Shown piece by piece: positions 23,149 to 36,400 of a stretch of 64,000 bases of DNA; position 1 is the stretch's first letter; each line of letters starts with the position of its first letter. Origin of the DNA: Stromatinia cepivora (taxonomy: Eukaryota; Ascomycota; Leotiomycetes; Helotiales; Sclerotiniaceae). The position numbers were made by a program, and so were the translations under genes. Where the stretch lies: the NCBI GenBank assembly GCA_014898415.1, contig RCTD01000004.1, positions 2,479,001 through 2,543,000 on the forward strand, given 5' to 3'. The notes under the pieces are model-generated. The model saw only the letters and a list, made by a program, of their open reading frames with translations, searched no databases and was not told the origin of the DNA.

Positions 23149-24057
23149 ATGCCATTCATAACCCTAAACGGCAAATCCATCTTCTACACCATAACACCGC
23201 AAACTGAAAACCTGCGCAATCCAGTCACCACACTCTTTATCCACGGTCTCGGTTCCTCCTCTAGTTTCTACCACACTATCATCCCCGAACTTTCTACAAA
23301 ATCAACATGCATCGCATTCGACACACCCGGATCAGGACTTTCGAGTCTAGGCGGTCCACCACAAACAGTAGAATCGATAATCGATGACGCAGTTGCACTT
23401 CTCGATTTCCTTTCAGGTACGGCAGCTATGGAAAAAGTTTGGGTGGTGGGTCATTCGATGGGTGGGATGATTGCGTGTGAACTTGCTATCCGGTATTCGC
23501 GGGGTGTAAAGGGATTAGTTTTATTGGGTCCGATTAATCCGAGTCCGGCTCTTAGTGAGGTTTTTGCTAAAAGGATTGCGACTGTTGAGAAAAGTATGTA
23601 TAGTTTTGAGTATTTCTGTTCTAGGATTAGTCTGACTGAGTTATGATATATAGATGGACTCGAACCTCTCGCTGATACTATACCGATGGCAGCTACGGGT
23701 TTCAAAGCGACACATACCCAGCGCGCTTTTATTCGAAGTTTGATACTCGGCACGAGCATCGCTGGTTACTTATCTTTGTGTCAGGTTATAGCATCGGCTA
23801 GCAAGCCAGATTACGCTAAAATTAACGTGCCTATTATGATTCTTGCCGGCAGTGAAGATAGGACGGCTTCTTACAAGGGCTGTGTAAGTATCCATGCTGA
23901 TGCTGGTGTGTGCGCGAAGAAAAAGTGTATTCAAATACTTCCCGGAGTGGGACACTGGCATGCGATTGAAGCGCCGGAGACTGTAGCGAGAGATATAATG
24001 AGTTTCTTTGATAAAATTGATGATATGGAGTGTTATGAGAGGAGTTGGGGGGAATAG
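23149..24057 (+). CDS. Alpha/beta hydrolase (enol-lactonase-like), 282 aa
   Basis: Two exons (23149..23593 and 23654..24057) join at a 60-nt intron (GTATGT donor, ATATAG acceptor) to 282 residues. The alpha/beta-hydrolase-1 fold is clear: oxyanion-loop HGLGSSSSF (from residue 32), nucleophile elbow GHSMGG (Ser103), acid Asp217 in LAGSEDRTA and catalytic His249 in PGVGHWHA. Length and layout resemble bacterial 3-oxoadipate enol-lactonases and small esterases, not the about 400-residue Ayg1/yellowish-green hydrolase that shortens heptaketides in melanin synthesis. It has no signal peptide. It lies between the regulators and the polyketide synthase, so it may act on a polyketide or lactone intermediate, or belong with the ring-cleavage pair 17 kb away. 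Substrate unknown. Confidence 0.87.
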
Positions 24058-27000
24058 GGAGGGTCTATTCTTTACATGTGTTATTCATTCTTTTTTTGTA
24101 CTGTTGTACTTAGCGCTGTATCGTCGCTTGGTACGATACCATTAGGATAGTCACCGCACTAGGATTGATCGTATAGAGGTCCAGCTTTGCGCAATTTTGT
24201 CTTGTTTATCTCCGTATTAGCGGACATTGTTTCACGGCCGGAGCATACAATCAAACCACTAGAGAAAGAAATTCTATCATTTGACTAGCCTAGTAGATGA
24301 CTAAACGCTATATCTGAGTATGTCTAACTTCATTCTCCTCTTCAAGAGAACAGGGTCAATACATCAACGAATGAAGGGAAAAACCCATGAGACCTGTCAA
24401 AAGAAATTCGAACTGAAACAAGCGTTCCCAAATGGACTTTTGAGAGATTTGCGATTTGGAACCACTTCTAGCAGATATCTTACAATCTCTACTCACCTCC
24501 TAAGACCCATTTTGCAAATCAAGAAATATAATCGCATCATGCCGTTGTTAATTTTCATGGCATCCGTTCATTTTTGAACCTCAACTCATAGACTATTTCT
24601 ACGATGGATTCCTGAGTCCTCGCACTTCTAGCTAGAGTTGACGCAACATTCGATTGATAAATATGGGGTGATATTTGGGAATATATGAGAGAACCTTGGA
24701 ACACAGATTGAGAGAGGTTTTTACAATGCGGAGTTGGCTGATTGGTGGTTTGATACGTTTGGAGTTTCGAGCATTCTGATAGAGTTTGAAATCTGGGACT
24801 GGAGTTCTAGAAATGGACAATGTGGACCACGGGAAGATATCCACCTGATTAACTAGGAGACATATTGGGGAGGAGCTTTTGAGGAATAGCAAGATTTGTA
24901 TGGGTTGTGTTTATTTCCGAGTCTTTGGAGGGTTTGCATCCATTCAGGCTGTTGGAGCATACTTTTTAAAGCATGCGATTAAAACTAATAGTACATTTCT
25001 ATTTATTTACATGGGTATGTCAATACTGTTCTGCTGGGCATATTTCAAAAGATGTGGGCACGAAATAAAGTCGCCATCTGGAAACACTGGAATAATAGAA
25101 CTATGATTACAATTCAACCGGTCCTGCCATTATCTCCAACATCACGGCTTCATATGCACAACATACAACTCGTACCCAGCTGAAATATCCTCACGGAAAT
25201 TAGGCTGGCTGTTGTGACTGGCTATTGCCGATGATGCTGCTGGTGATATATTAGATGCAGCTGGCAATCACTCTAACAGTAAAATTTAAGTAAGACGTTG
25301 ATAATGGGAAGTGCAATTTCGGCAGCTGTCAAATATTGACAACATGAAATTGAGTATCTAACCATAAATATATGGATACTGCATCATCTAACCTATCATC
25401 TGCCACCGCATCGATACTTCCTCTAAGTCCTCAGTCAAAATTTGAGTCCATATTAAATACACGGCCTTTTGGAGCAAGAGAACAACGAAGTGGCACTGTC
25501 AGATATCATAAAAATAGGTACCCTGCTCATCATAATAGACGTAGATTTAACAACCATCAAGCATCATATATAATATTTGAAAAGGGATGCATTAGTAACC
25601 GTTCGCTAAAGGAAGTCCCGGACCTCACTTTGCAACTCACATTTTGGGAGGGATATGACTAAGACAGTCGCAGCCTCTTACATTGATAGGTTTGATAAGT
25701 TGTCAGTGAATAAACATGACTCTGCTGGTACGTGATAAGCTACAATATGAGTTCTTACCTTGATGTCTGTCAATAAATATGAGAGAGACCTATAAGACCA
25801 TCTAATGACACGCCTGCGATCTATCAATTCTTACTCTAGGTATTACAGCATAGCAAATGTCCATTTAACTCCCTCTTGTTTGAGCTTGTGGAGAACTGTT
25901 TTGCTACTAAATTACAACAATCGAATGCTCATTCTTTCCTTGGTAGTAGGCTGGAGATTGTAAGCTTGACAATACTGCTGCTAGTTTCCAGGGTTTTCTT
26001 CTTTTTAGTAAATGATCGAAGTGATAGTGACATAAACTGAGAGGTCAAGAAATTCTCGCCACTAGTAGAACTTACTTCAAGAGTATGTGAACTATTCCTG
26101 TAACTGATAGTTTGGCACATTCTTCACTCAGGTCGCTGTCTAGTATGAAGTATAGCTATCCATCGAGTAGCGATTAACAGATTCGCTAACACAAACAAGT
26201 TTTGAAGTATGAATTGACATAGTGTCCAAGACATGTTATTCTCTCCAGACCAATTCTACCCTACTACCAAATTCAATTCTCTCATATCACAGCATTACAA
26301 CATCCAAAAACTACTTTCGAATGATCTGCGATCCCTCTCGTATTCAAGAAAGATCCATTCCCAAAACTGAGGTTAGAGCCAGCCACAGGGAAAAGATTTG
26401 GCCATCCTTTGCAGCCCAAGAGTCATTCTCCCGTTCCAAGACTTCTTATACAATGTACACACTCGTGAACGCCCAAAACAGAACAGCTGTATTGAGCCTT
26501 CCTTAGATGTTTCCTAGAATGAGCTATGTTTTGTCCGTACTACATGTAAAAGAAGTCAAGGAAATGGAAACGGAATTGTGAACAAGGATCTCGCTGGAAT
26601 CTATTTTCAAGATGCTAATTTGATGCTAGATGCTTTTCAATCAAGATGGAAAAGGTATCTTGGAGATGTATTTGATGGAGGCTATGCACATGCCATCCGA
26701 CCTTGAAACAAAAGTACGGAATACCCCCGTGCGGATATTTTTCATGTCCGTACCTGAAATGTGACGTTTCTGACAATAAAGTTTGAGCTCTAGCAATAGT
26801 GACAGCGGCTGTCTCATAATGGAAAGGCTCTGTGACGTTTATGCTAGCTCAGCATGATACTGTCAAAATAAACTTTTCCTTCCCGCAAAACTCAGTAAGC
26901 ATCCGTCCGCCAGCGGATTATTTGATGATAGTAGTGTTCCCAAAGCTCCCTTTCCATGATTATGTCAAATGACTTGCATTAATGTTCAGCTTGTTGAAGG

Positions 27001-29075
27001 CTGCGTGTAAAGCTGCCTGTACGTAAAACAAATCCCTTCCGTAGTCATCTTGGGGAATCTCGTAACTGTAGTATGTACATGTATACCTATGCATGTAAAT
27101 CAATTCACCAGTTTATGGGATAGTACACACATATAAACTTATATACTACTGCACTCCAGTAGTGATCGTCTTCATCCATCCCGATGTGATATTTCATCAC
27201 GGCACGGCTCCTTTTATGATCCATTCTCTCTAAATTTCCCGCTTATCTGCAATGCTAAAATAAACTCATTGTAAATAGTTGGCATGTCAAAAATGGCTAT
27301 TCCTTGTAGCTCGTATTGATGATGTGTGCTTTGTTAGCACAGTGAAGAAGGCTAGTACGAATAATACTCGAAGCCGATATCACAGACGTGATTCTTTGCG
27401 ACTATTATTCGTTTGCAGATCTGTGCAGCTGTGTATCGTATATGCATACATATCTTGGATGTAATTCTGCCCGGTGTTTTTTGACGAGAAGTTGGGAAAA
27501 GAAGTCCACAGACAAACATAAATTTCTCATTAGTCTGTGTGTGAAAGCCATGAACTCAGCTCGATCATAGCTCTTGGTTCTTGCTCAGAGTCACGGAGAA
27601 CGCCTGACTCGAATGCCAATTTCATTCCCAGACTGGTATCTTAACAGTACGGCAATCACGGCAGAACCGGACATTTCGGATATCCTCGTACCGTTGCTCG
27701 TACCTCACCGGAATCTCACTCTGGAGAATTTTTGTTCCTAGTCGTAAAAAGGGCCGTGATTTCCAAACTGTTTCCACCAGATAAACAAATTAGCGTAGGG
27801 TTTGAACTTATGCTCAAAATGTGAACATGAATACGCAACAAAGCCCGCGCGGGAGGGCGATAGAAGTGTGAGTAGCACAGGGTAGAAGTGAAAAAAAGTA
27901 AATCAGCCTATCGTCAGCCTGTCAGATCGAGAACGCCAAACGCCCTCGAACGGTATGGAACGGATCAACCATGCGCCCGTTATCATTTTGTCTTAATCTT
28001 GCTGCGGCCTTCATCAACCTAAATTCCTACGATTCTAGAAATGTTTTCAGCATAAACTCGTCTGGAATTCTATTTACATGCAAGTTGCAACGCAGATCAT
28101 CGTAAGTCATATCGCTGCGGTAGGACTATCTAAATGGAGGCAAGTACATAGGTACATGGAAGGAATCATGAACAGATCTATAGATTCCGAAACAGTTGAT
28201 ATTTTATCGACTATGCCCTGGGGTACCTGGAGAGCTCGTGTCCGTACTGCCCTCGTAAATTTACTGGACTCAATTCAGCGCAGCTTCTAGTCCCAAAGTG
28301 AAACAATCGGACAACCTTGAATGAAGCAAGGGAGACCAGTATTTGGAGAATCTAAGATGGCTAAGTAAATCAATTGATTCACGAATCTGATCGGATACCG
28401 TGAATTAAACAATTATCGTTGGTTGTTGAAGATTGATTTGTTTCGTGTTTGGATAAGAGGGGAAACATAATGATTTTTGTCAGGGATCTGGTTTCGGGAG
28501 TCGATAGAGAAATATCTTACACACTTCGTGAGAATTGCATCGTGCAATCTTATCATGATACCCTGAGATGATTCTTGAAGTGAACAAGTCATGATTGTGG
28601 AGCGAAGCTGGGTCCATACTGGGTATCGGAATTATGAAATTCCCATCAACATCAAATTACCCACTTTTCACGCCCAACACCCACAAATAGAGGTATTTAG
28701 AGAGGAAATAAACTATCTCCCTCCTGCTCTATTAATTAAAGAAATAACCAGGATGCTCAATACACTTTACCCTTTTTGGAGATAAATAGCTCCAAATTCT
28801 AAGAAATGGAAGCAATTCCATTTCTTACCTCCATTTGTAAGCAATTTTTAGTGTGGGTCTGAATAAAATATATTAAAACTTGCTTCCACTTTGGAAATTT
28901 TGATAAAATCAATGGGTTCCATTAGGCTCCACTAGGTTCAAGCGAAGTTATTCTGGCCATTCAAAAAACTACCCTGGAACCATATTAGGAAAGGCTATCA
29001 AGAGATAACTACCTAGTTTATTGCCTCTCTAAATAGTACCCATTTTTTTGAAGCATTTTTAATCTTGATACAGCA

Positions 29076-29273
29076 CTAACGATCGCATGTTAGTCTGTTT
29101 GCATATTTTAAATGAAAGGGGTGCCTTACCTGAGCAGACTTACAAATCACTCTTTTGAAAACCCGACATGTGTTGTCAAAACATCGTTCGAGAATAATTC
29201 TGAGTAGCTCGGGACCGATACCAGTCGCCTTTTCGGGCATGGCGGCGATGACTTGCGTGAATGTTGAAGACAC
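29076..29273 (-). pseudogene. Possible gene fragment of unknown function
   Basis: On the minus strand a frame starts at 29273 (MSSTFTQVIAAMPEK) and reads amphipathic sequence through LLRIILERCFDNTCRVFKR before a GTAAGT that could be a donor. No downstream exon is convincing and no family is recognised. It could be a decayed gene or an accidental frame. Confidence 0.2.
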
Positions 29274-30319
29274 ATGTGGAAAAGCTGCTACAGTACTCGC
29301 TGCCCTCAGATTTGGAGGGTTTTCCCTATGAAGTCAAATTGGAAACTACGAGAAAACCAAGAGATTTCCCTCACCTTGATGGCGCAGGAACCATCATTCT
29401 ATCACAAAACCAAGTGAGGATATTTCCTTTCTGTTTGCTAATCAACAAGCGTTCGAGGTCAGGCCAGAAATGTAATCTTCGACGCTTGTTTTCACAACCC
29501 CTGTAGATGATCTGCATGGCCACGCGGGATAGTAGCGGACAAAACCTAGGGCGAATACTGAAGAAGAAACGAAACTATGACTAGCATCAATTTAGTACTT
29601 CAATCTCGTGGTATCAAAGCGTCTAGAATGCCCCCTAGTCTAAGGGTGGGGATCCGTGCCTGGATAACTCCGCCAAACCATCTCTATTATGATCGACGTC
29701 TTGCATAACAAGGAAACATCAATAGATAGAAATAATTATCAGCTGCATGGCATCGGGCTTTTATTGCCATGCAAAATTTATGAAGTTGTCGACGGGGATT
29801 ACTGTAACAAAATATCTGCTCAGTTTAGCAGACTTGAAAACAGTATCGGGGTTCATTGATTCGACATCAATCGTACCTGGCCCGAGCAAATCCCCACTTT
29901 TTCATAACGTTTATGCCTCTGACAGAATAGGCCAGCACTATTAGCACCAAGCAAGAGCTATCAATGCGAATATCTGCCCCCTTCTACTGCTTCTAGCAAG
30001 CAATGAAAGGCTGCGACTACACATTCCCGTGTTTCAAGTCTCATTTCAATAGTGTCATGCCTGTCTAATCTTTGCTAAAAACGTAAAATTCGGATAGAGA
30101 TCCCAATTTTTAAATCTCGACCACCTTTACCATGAGGAGTTAGCGCATCCTAGAGCTTGAGCGTCCCGAATCTTGCGATTTTTCCAAAAGAGTAGACCAC
30201 TTTTGTGCTCAATCACGAACCTATACTATGTGGATAAGGTAGACGCAGTTGAAACGAGATGTAGGTTAAAAAACGTAGCTTCCGGAAAGTACCTGTGGGC
30301 ATGTGAAGATCTCAACCTG

Positions 30320-30481
30320 TATATATGTATATCGTGAAGTGCTTCTAAACTTGCATATCACACTTTCGTTCTCCCAAACTTTCATACCACTTTTTGCCCC
30401 CCTCAATCTATTAATATTTTTCAAACCTTCTACGACCTCGAGCACTCCATAGTAATAGCGCGGGTCGCATAATTTTTCAAA
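30320..30481 (+). promoter_or_regulatory. Core promoter and leader of the polyketide synthase
   Basis: A TATATATGTAT stretch at 30320..30330 is followed by a C/T-rich leader (about 30361-30420) and the ATG at 30482. This is a common filamentous fungal promoter layout. Distances are compatible with a TATA-driven start, but nothing more specific is visible. Confidence 0.35.
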
Positions 30482-33400
30482 ATGGATGTCATATTATTCG
30501 GAGATCAAACAGTAGACTGCCGGTCTTTCCTCAAGAAAGCACTTCGTCGAAAAAACTGTCCTATCCTAAGCACCTTCCTAGAACAAGCCCATGCCGCTCT
30601 TCAAGATGAGCTTTCATCTCTTCCATCGACTTCTCGACGCCATGTTGCTGTTTTCTCGAGCGTTTCCGAGTTCACTGAGCGATATTTTGAAGCAGATCAT
30701 CCAGATTTGGCGGTCGAAAGTGCCATCACTTGCTTGGCGCAATTAACACATTTCATTGGGTATGTATAGAACATTGCGCAGTAATTGAATGAAGCTACTT
30801 GAGCTAACCAACCATCTATTGTAGATTTTTTGAGGAACATCCTCTAGCATATTTAGAACCCTCTAATACAGAAGTACTTGCAGTCTGCACCGGCTTGCTT
30901 GCTGCGTCCGCAGTTGCATCTTGTAAATCACTTACATCTCTCATTCCCCTAGCTGTGCAAGCAGTGCGCATTGCCTTCAGGCTGGGATCAAGAGTTGCAG
31001 CAGTTGGAAACCAGTTGGAGAGTACGAGCGACAGACAGAAGACTTGGTCAACAATCGTGATGGGGATAAGTCCAGAAGCAGCAGAGCGTGCTTTGGCAGA
31101 ATTCAATGAGTCAAGAGGACTTATTCAATCAACAAGATTGTACATTAGTGCCATTGGTACCACCTCAATCACAATCAGTGGAACACCTACCATTCGGGCT
31201 CAATTGTTCGAAACTTGCGATGCATTTCAAAATTTTCAACGACGTGAAATCGGCATTAGAGGACCATACCATGCTGCTCACCTTTATACCCCGCAAGACA
31301 TCGAGAGAATATTGTCACCAGAAATCATCGAAAGCCTGAGCAACTATTCGTCAGTCCTCCCCTTAGTTGGCACCGCCGCACACAAGGAGAGAATGTCAAC
31401 AGTCGACTTATTCAGAAATTCTATCATGGAAATTTTGGCAGAGCAGGTCAAATGGGACCTATTGGTGAAACTTGCTGTTGCAGATGTTCGAGAATCTAAA
31501 GAAACCGAAGTTAGAGTTCTTGCCATGGGACCAACTGCTCTCGGAAACAGCCTCATCTCGGCACTCAAGAATGGTGGTGGCTTGAAGTTGTCAATGGAGG
31601 ATCATATTTCATATTCCATGGAAAACACCATTCCAAGAGGATTAACTGCTAGAATGTCTGAGTCTAAAATAGCAATTGTGGGGATGTCAGGTCGATTCCC
31701 TAATTCAGCCGATCATGAAGCATTTTGGGCACTCCTCGAGCAGGGGCTCGATGTTCACCGAGAAATACCTGCCGATAGATTCGATGCTAAAGCGCACTTC
31801 GATCCCTCCGGAAAAGGAAAGAACAAATCTCATTCTCCATTCGGTTGTTTCATTAATGAGCCGGGAAAATTCGACCCCCGATTCTTCAATATGTCTCCAC
31901 GAGAAGCTATGCAAACCGATCCAATGCAGCGTTTGGCTATCTCCACTGCCTATGAGGCTATGGAAATGTCAGGATTCGTAAGAGATCGAACTCCTTCCAC
32001 ACAAGCACATAGGATTGGCACCTTCTATGGTCAAACTTCTGATGATTGGCGTGAGATTAACGCTGCTCAAGATATTGATACATATTTCATCACGGGTGGC
32101 GTTCGAGCTTTTGGACCCGGAAGAATTAACTACCACTTCGGCTTCAGTGGTCCGTCATACAGCGTAGACACTGCTTGTTCGAGTAGTATGGCTGCTATTA
32201 ATTTAGCGGTGACTTCTTTGAGAGCTGGGGACTGCGATACCGTATTCGCAGGCGGTATGAATGTTATGACGAATCCAGACATTTTCTCTGGTTTGTCTAA
32301 GGGTCAATTCTTGTCCAAAACCGGGTCCTGTAAGACCTACGATGACGGCGCCGATGGTTATTGCCGTGGTGATGGTGTTGTTACCCTCATCCTAAAACGG
32401 CTTGACGATGCAGTGGCTGATCAGGATCCAATTCTTGGAGTCATTGCCGGTATTGCAACGAATCACAGTGCCGAAGCCATCTCCATAACCCACCCTCATG
32501 CAGGCGCGCAAAAGTTTTTGTTCCAGAAAGTAATGGACGAAGCTCGAGTCGACATTCGAGACGTAAAGTACGTCGAAATGCACGGAACTGGAACTCAAGC
32601 AGGTGATGGAGTAGAAATGGACAGTGTTTCTTCTATTTTTGCACCATCAAATAAGTTACGCCGTCGTCTCGATCAGCCACTGTTCGTTGGTTCTGTGAAA
32701 TCCAATGTTGGCCACGGAGAAGCTGTTTCAGGTGCAACTGCTTTGGTAAAGATTATGATGATGCTCAAGAAAAGCATGATTCCACCACATTGCGGTATTA
32801 AGACGAAAATCAACCAGACATTCCCAAAAGACTTGAAAGATAGAAATCTTAATATGGCCTTCAAACTAACACCATTTCCTAGACCTACAAATGGGAAGCG
32901 ATATGTCTTCATGAATAACTTCAGTGCAGCAGGTGGTAATACTGCCACGTTGCTCGAAGACGGACCAATCAGACAGTTGGAGGGAACTGACCCAAGAACA
33001 TCGCATGTTGTAATTGTTACAGCCAAGTCTCTTGCTTCTTTCAGAAACAACGTTCAGAAGATCTTGAGCTGGTCAAGAGATCAACCCAGCTCATGTTTGC
33101 CAAGTCTGGCATATACCACGTCTGCTCGTCGTTACCACTACCAATATCGTATCGCAGTTGACGCCAAGGACCTACAAAGTGTTCAAAATGCTTTAAGCTC
33201 TTACACAGAAGGCCCTCATACTCCAGTGTCGAGTGTGAAGCCAAGAGTCGCTTTTGCGTTCACTGGACAGGGATCACATTACCTTGGAATGGGCAAGGCC
33301 CTCTTCCATGATGTGAAACAATTCCGCCGCGATATCGAGGATTACAATCAAATGGCACAGACCCAAGGTTTCCCCTCTTTCATTGGACTCATTGATGGTA

Positions 33401-36400
33401 GCATCACTGACCTGAGCATTGCCTCCCCAGTCATGACCCAACTGGCTATTCTTTGTGTAGAGATATCTGTTGCCGCACTTTGGCAATCATGGGGAATCGA
33501 GCCATCCGCCGTTATTGGTCACTCCTTAGGAGAGTATGCTGCTCTCCAGGTTGCTGGTGTTATCTCCACACATGATGCTATTTCTTTGGTCGGCAATCGT
33601 GCGCAATTGTTGGTTTCAAAGTGTACTGTAGGTAGCCATGGTATGTTGGTAGTTCGGGCAGGCTTTGCTGCAGTCCAACCTTTCTTGTCAGATATTGAAG
33701 TTGAGAAGGCTTGCATTAATGGCCCGGAAGAAACTGTCTTCTCAGGTAACGTCAATAACATGAACCGCCTCAAGGAGGTTTTGACCGCACAGGGCTTCAA
33801 GAACACCATGCTCAATGTACCTTACGCCTTCCACTCAGCTCAAGTCGAACCTATTCTAGAAGATTTCATTCAGTCTGCGAAATCAGCTGTTTTCCATCAA
33901 CCAAGGATTCCAGTCATGTCCACACTTCTTGGAACCGTCGTGGCGGATTCGGGCGTATTCGGTCCAGAGTACCTTGCTAGACATTGCAGGGAGAGCGTTG
34001 ATTTCCTAGGAGGTATCACTTCTGCTTTGAACGATGGAATCCTTGATGATAAGACGTTGTTTGTTGAGATTGGCCCACATCCAGTATGTTCCAACATGAT
34101 AAAGGCCATTATCGGCACAAGTACGATCACTGTTCCATCATTAAGCAGAAATGCCGATGGTTGGACAACAACCGCTACTTCTTTGGCAACTCTCTTTAAT
34201 GCCGGACTCGACTTTAATTGGGGTGAGTACCATATCAACTTCAAGAACGCTCATGAGGTTCTTGATCTGCCCTCGTACTCTTTCGACGAGAAGATCTATT
34301 GGATCGACTACCGCGAAAATTGGTGTCTCACTAAAGGCGATAAACAATTAGTCGCTCCTACAGTAGCAAAACAGAGCTTCTCTACAACCACTGTGCAAAA
34401 GATTCTCTCTGAAGATGTTGATGGTGATAACGTCAATGTTGTTGCAGAGTCTGACCTTATGGAACCTAACCTACGAGCCGCCATTTCCGGGCACTTGGTT
34501 CATGGCCAACCACTCTTCCCATCATCCATTTATGGCGACATGGCTTTAACTATCTGCGATTATGCACTCAAGCTTGCTCAACCGGACGTCAAATCTGTGG
34601 GGTTCAATGTTGGAAGTATGGAAACACATAAGCCATTGGTCCTCGACAACACTGCCAAAACCCATCTTCTTCAAATTGAGACCAAGCTTGATCTTGCTCA
34701 TCGACGTGGAACTGTCAACTTCCGTACATACGGAGCAGATGGGAAGGCAGTTGAACAAACCAAGTGCGAAGTAACTCTTGAAGATTCGTCCTTGTGGTTG
34801 AAGGACTGGGATCGTCGCAAGTTCCTTGTTCAAGGCCGAATTGAGAATCTGATGAGCCACAAGGAAGTTCACAAGATTCAAAGAGGAATGGCTTACAAGC
34901 TATTTGGCGCACTTGTCGACTATGATCAAAGATATCGCGGAATGGATGAAGTGTATCTGTGGAGTGAACAATGTGAGGCAACCGCCAAAGTACAATTCCA
35001 GACATCGGACAAGGATGGCAAGTTCTTCATGAGTCCATACTGGATTGATAGTGTTTGTCACATCTCGGGATTCATAATGAATGCAAACGATGCTGTTGAC
35101 TCCACCAAGCATGTCTATATTTCCCATGGGTGGGAGTCGATGAGATTTGCTAAGACGATGTCTGCCGACAAGGAGTACAGATCTTATATCAAGATGCAGA
35201 AGGTACCAGGTGGAGGTGAGATGGTTGCTGGTGATGTATATGTCTTCGAGGGCGACGAAATCATTGCAGTTGTTGGTGGTATCAAATTCCAACGCGTACC
35301 CCGCACCCTTCTCCAGACTTTACTCGCACCAAAAGCCCTTCCTGCTCGTGCTGGGGTCAAAGCAGTCCCAGTCTCAGCCAGGATCGCTGCACCCAAACCA
35401 CCAAAGACGGTCTCCAAGGCCAACCTCAAAGTTGTCAGCAAACCGATCTCAAGAGGTATCTTTGCAAAAGCATTGACCATAATGGCTGAAGAGATCGGAT
35501 GCGATGTTGCTGAGTTGGCAGGTCCCATGAGATTCTCCGATATGGGCGTCGACTCTCTTCTTGGCTTGAGCATTTCTGGTCGATTCCGTGAGGATCTGGA
35601 AATTGACTTCCAGAGTAGTGTCTTTGAGCATGAGCCAACTGTAGATCATCTAAAAGCTTACATGACCAGATTTGAAGACGAGAACGGTGCTGAGAGTTCT
35701 GGAATGTCCACCCCTGAAATGGTTTCTAGCCATTCGAGCGATATTGGGGATGATTACATTGATCTAAATGATACTGATTCAGAAAATTCGTCCGTCGATG
35801 GTGACAATGACAACGCAATGATCGTTCAGATCATAAGATCTACCATCGCAGAAGAAATGGGAGTTGAGCTTGAGGAGATAACTGATAACACAGATCTTGC
35901 TACCATGGGAATGGACTCTCTCATGAGCTTAAGCATTTTGGGTGCACTTAGAGAAAAGACTGGCCTGACTCTAAACTCCGAATTGCTGGTTGAGAATACC
36001 AGCGTGGAAAAAATCGAAACAACCTTGGGCCTAAGAGCAATCAAGCCAAAGGTTGTTGAGATAAACAAGACGACAAAGATCTCTCAGGTGTCACCGGCAT
36101 CAGTCCAATCAGCTCCTCCAACTCAAGTGGCCAAACCCATTAATCTATCTCAATATCCACCATCAAAATCTATCCTTCTACAAGGTAACCCGAAGACAGC
36201 GACTCGCACACTTTTCCTCCTTCCTGATGGTTCCGGTGTCGCTTCTTCGTATACCACGATTCCTCAAATCGACACCGATCTAGCCGTGTTTGGTCTGAAT
36301 TGCCCTTTCATGAAGGACCCGGCAGAATTCAATATTGGTGTTCCTGCTGTCACTCAAATTTACCTCGCCGAAATCCAGCGTCGTCAACCACATGGGCCTT

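Larger units (their letters stand above)
24058..30481. other. 6.4 kb stretch without a convincing gene
   Basis: Between the hydrolase and the polyketide synthase both strands carry only short frames. Two are slightly more gene-like: 24879-25106 (plus), with two hydrophobic helices, and 29079-29273 (minus), whose first 45 codons read like a protein start. Neither continues. Base composition is moderate, not the extreme AT of the right half, so this is not heavily RIP-mutated. It may hold decayed genes; I recognise none. Confidence 0.5.

Noticed and set aside
23149..24057. Hydrolase as Ayg1/yellowish-green hydrolase
   Set aside because: Too short and has the small alpha/beta-hydrolase-1 layout without the Ayg1 N-terminal domain.
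24879..25106. Plus-strand frame with two hydrophobic stretches
   Set aside because: Resembles a membrane-protein tail but has no upstream exon, no clear start context and no recognised motif.
25372..25662. Plus-strand frame of 96 codons starting MDTASSNLSS
   Set aside because: Serine-rich start and no domain; no splice sites that extend it.
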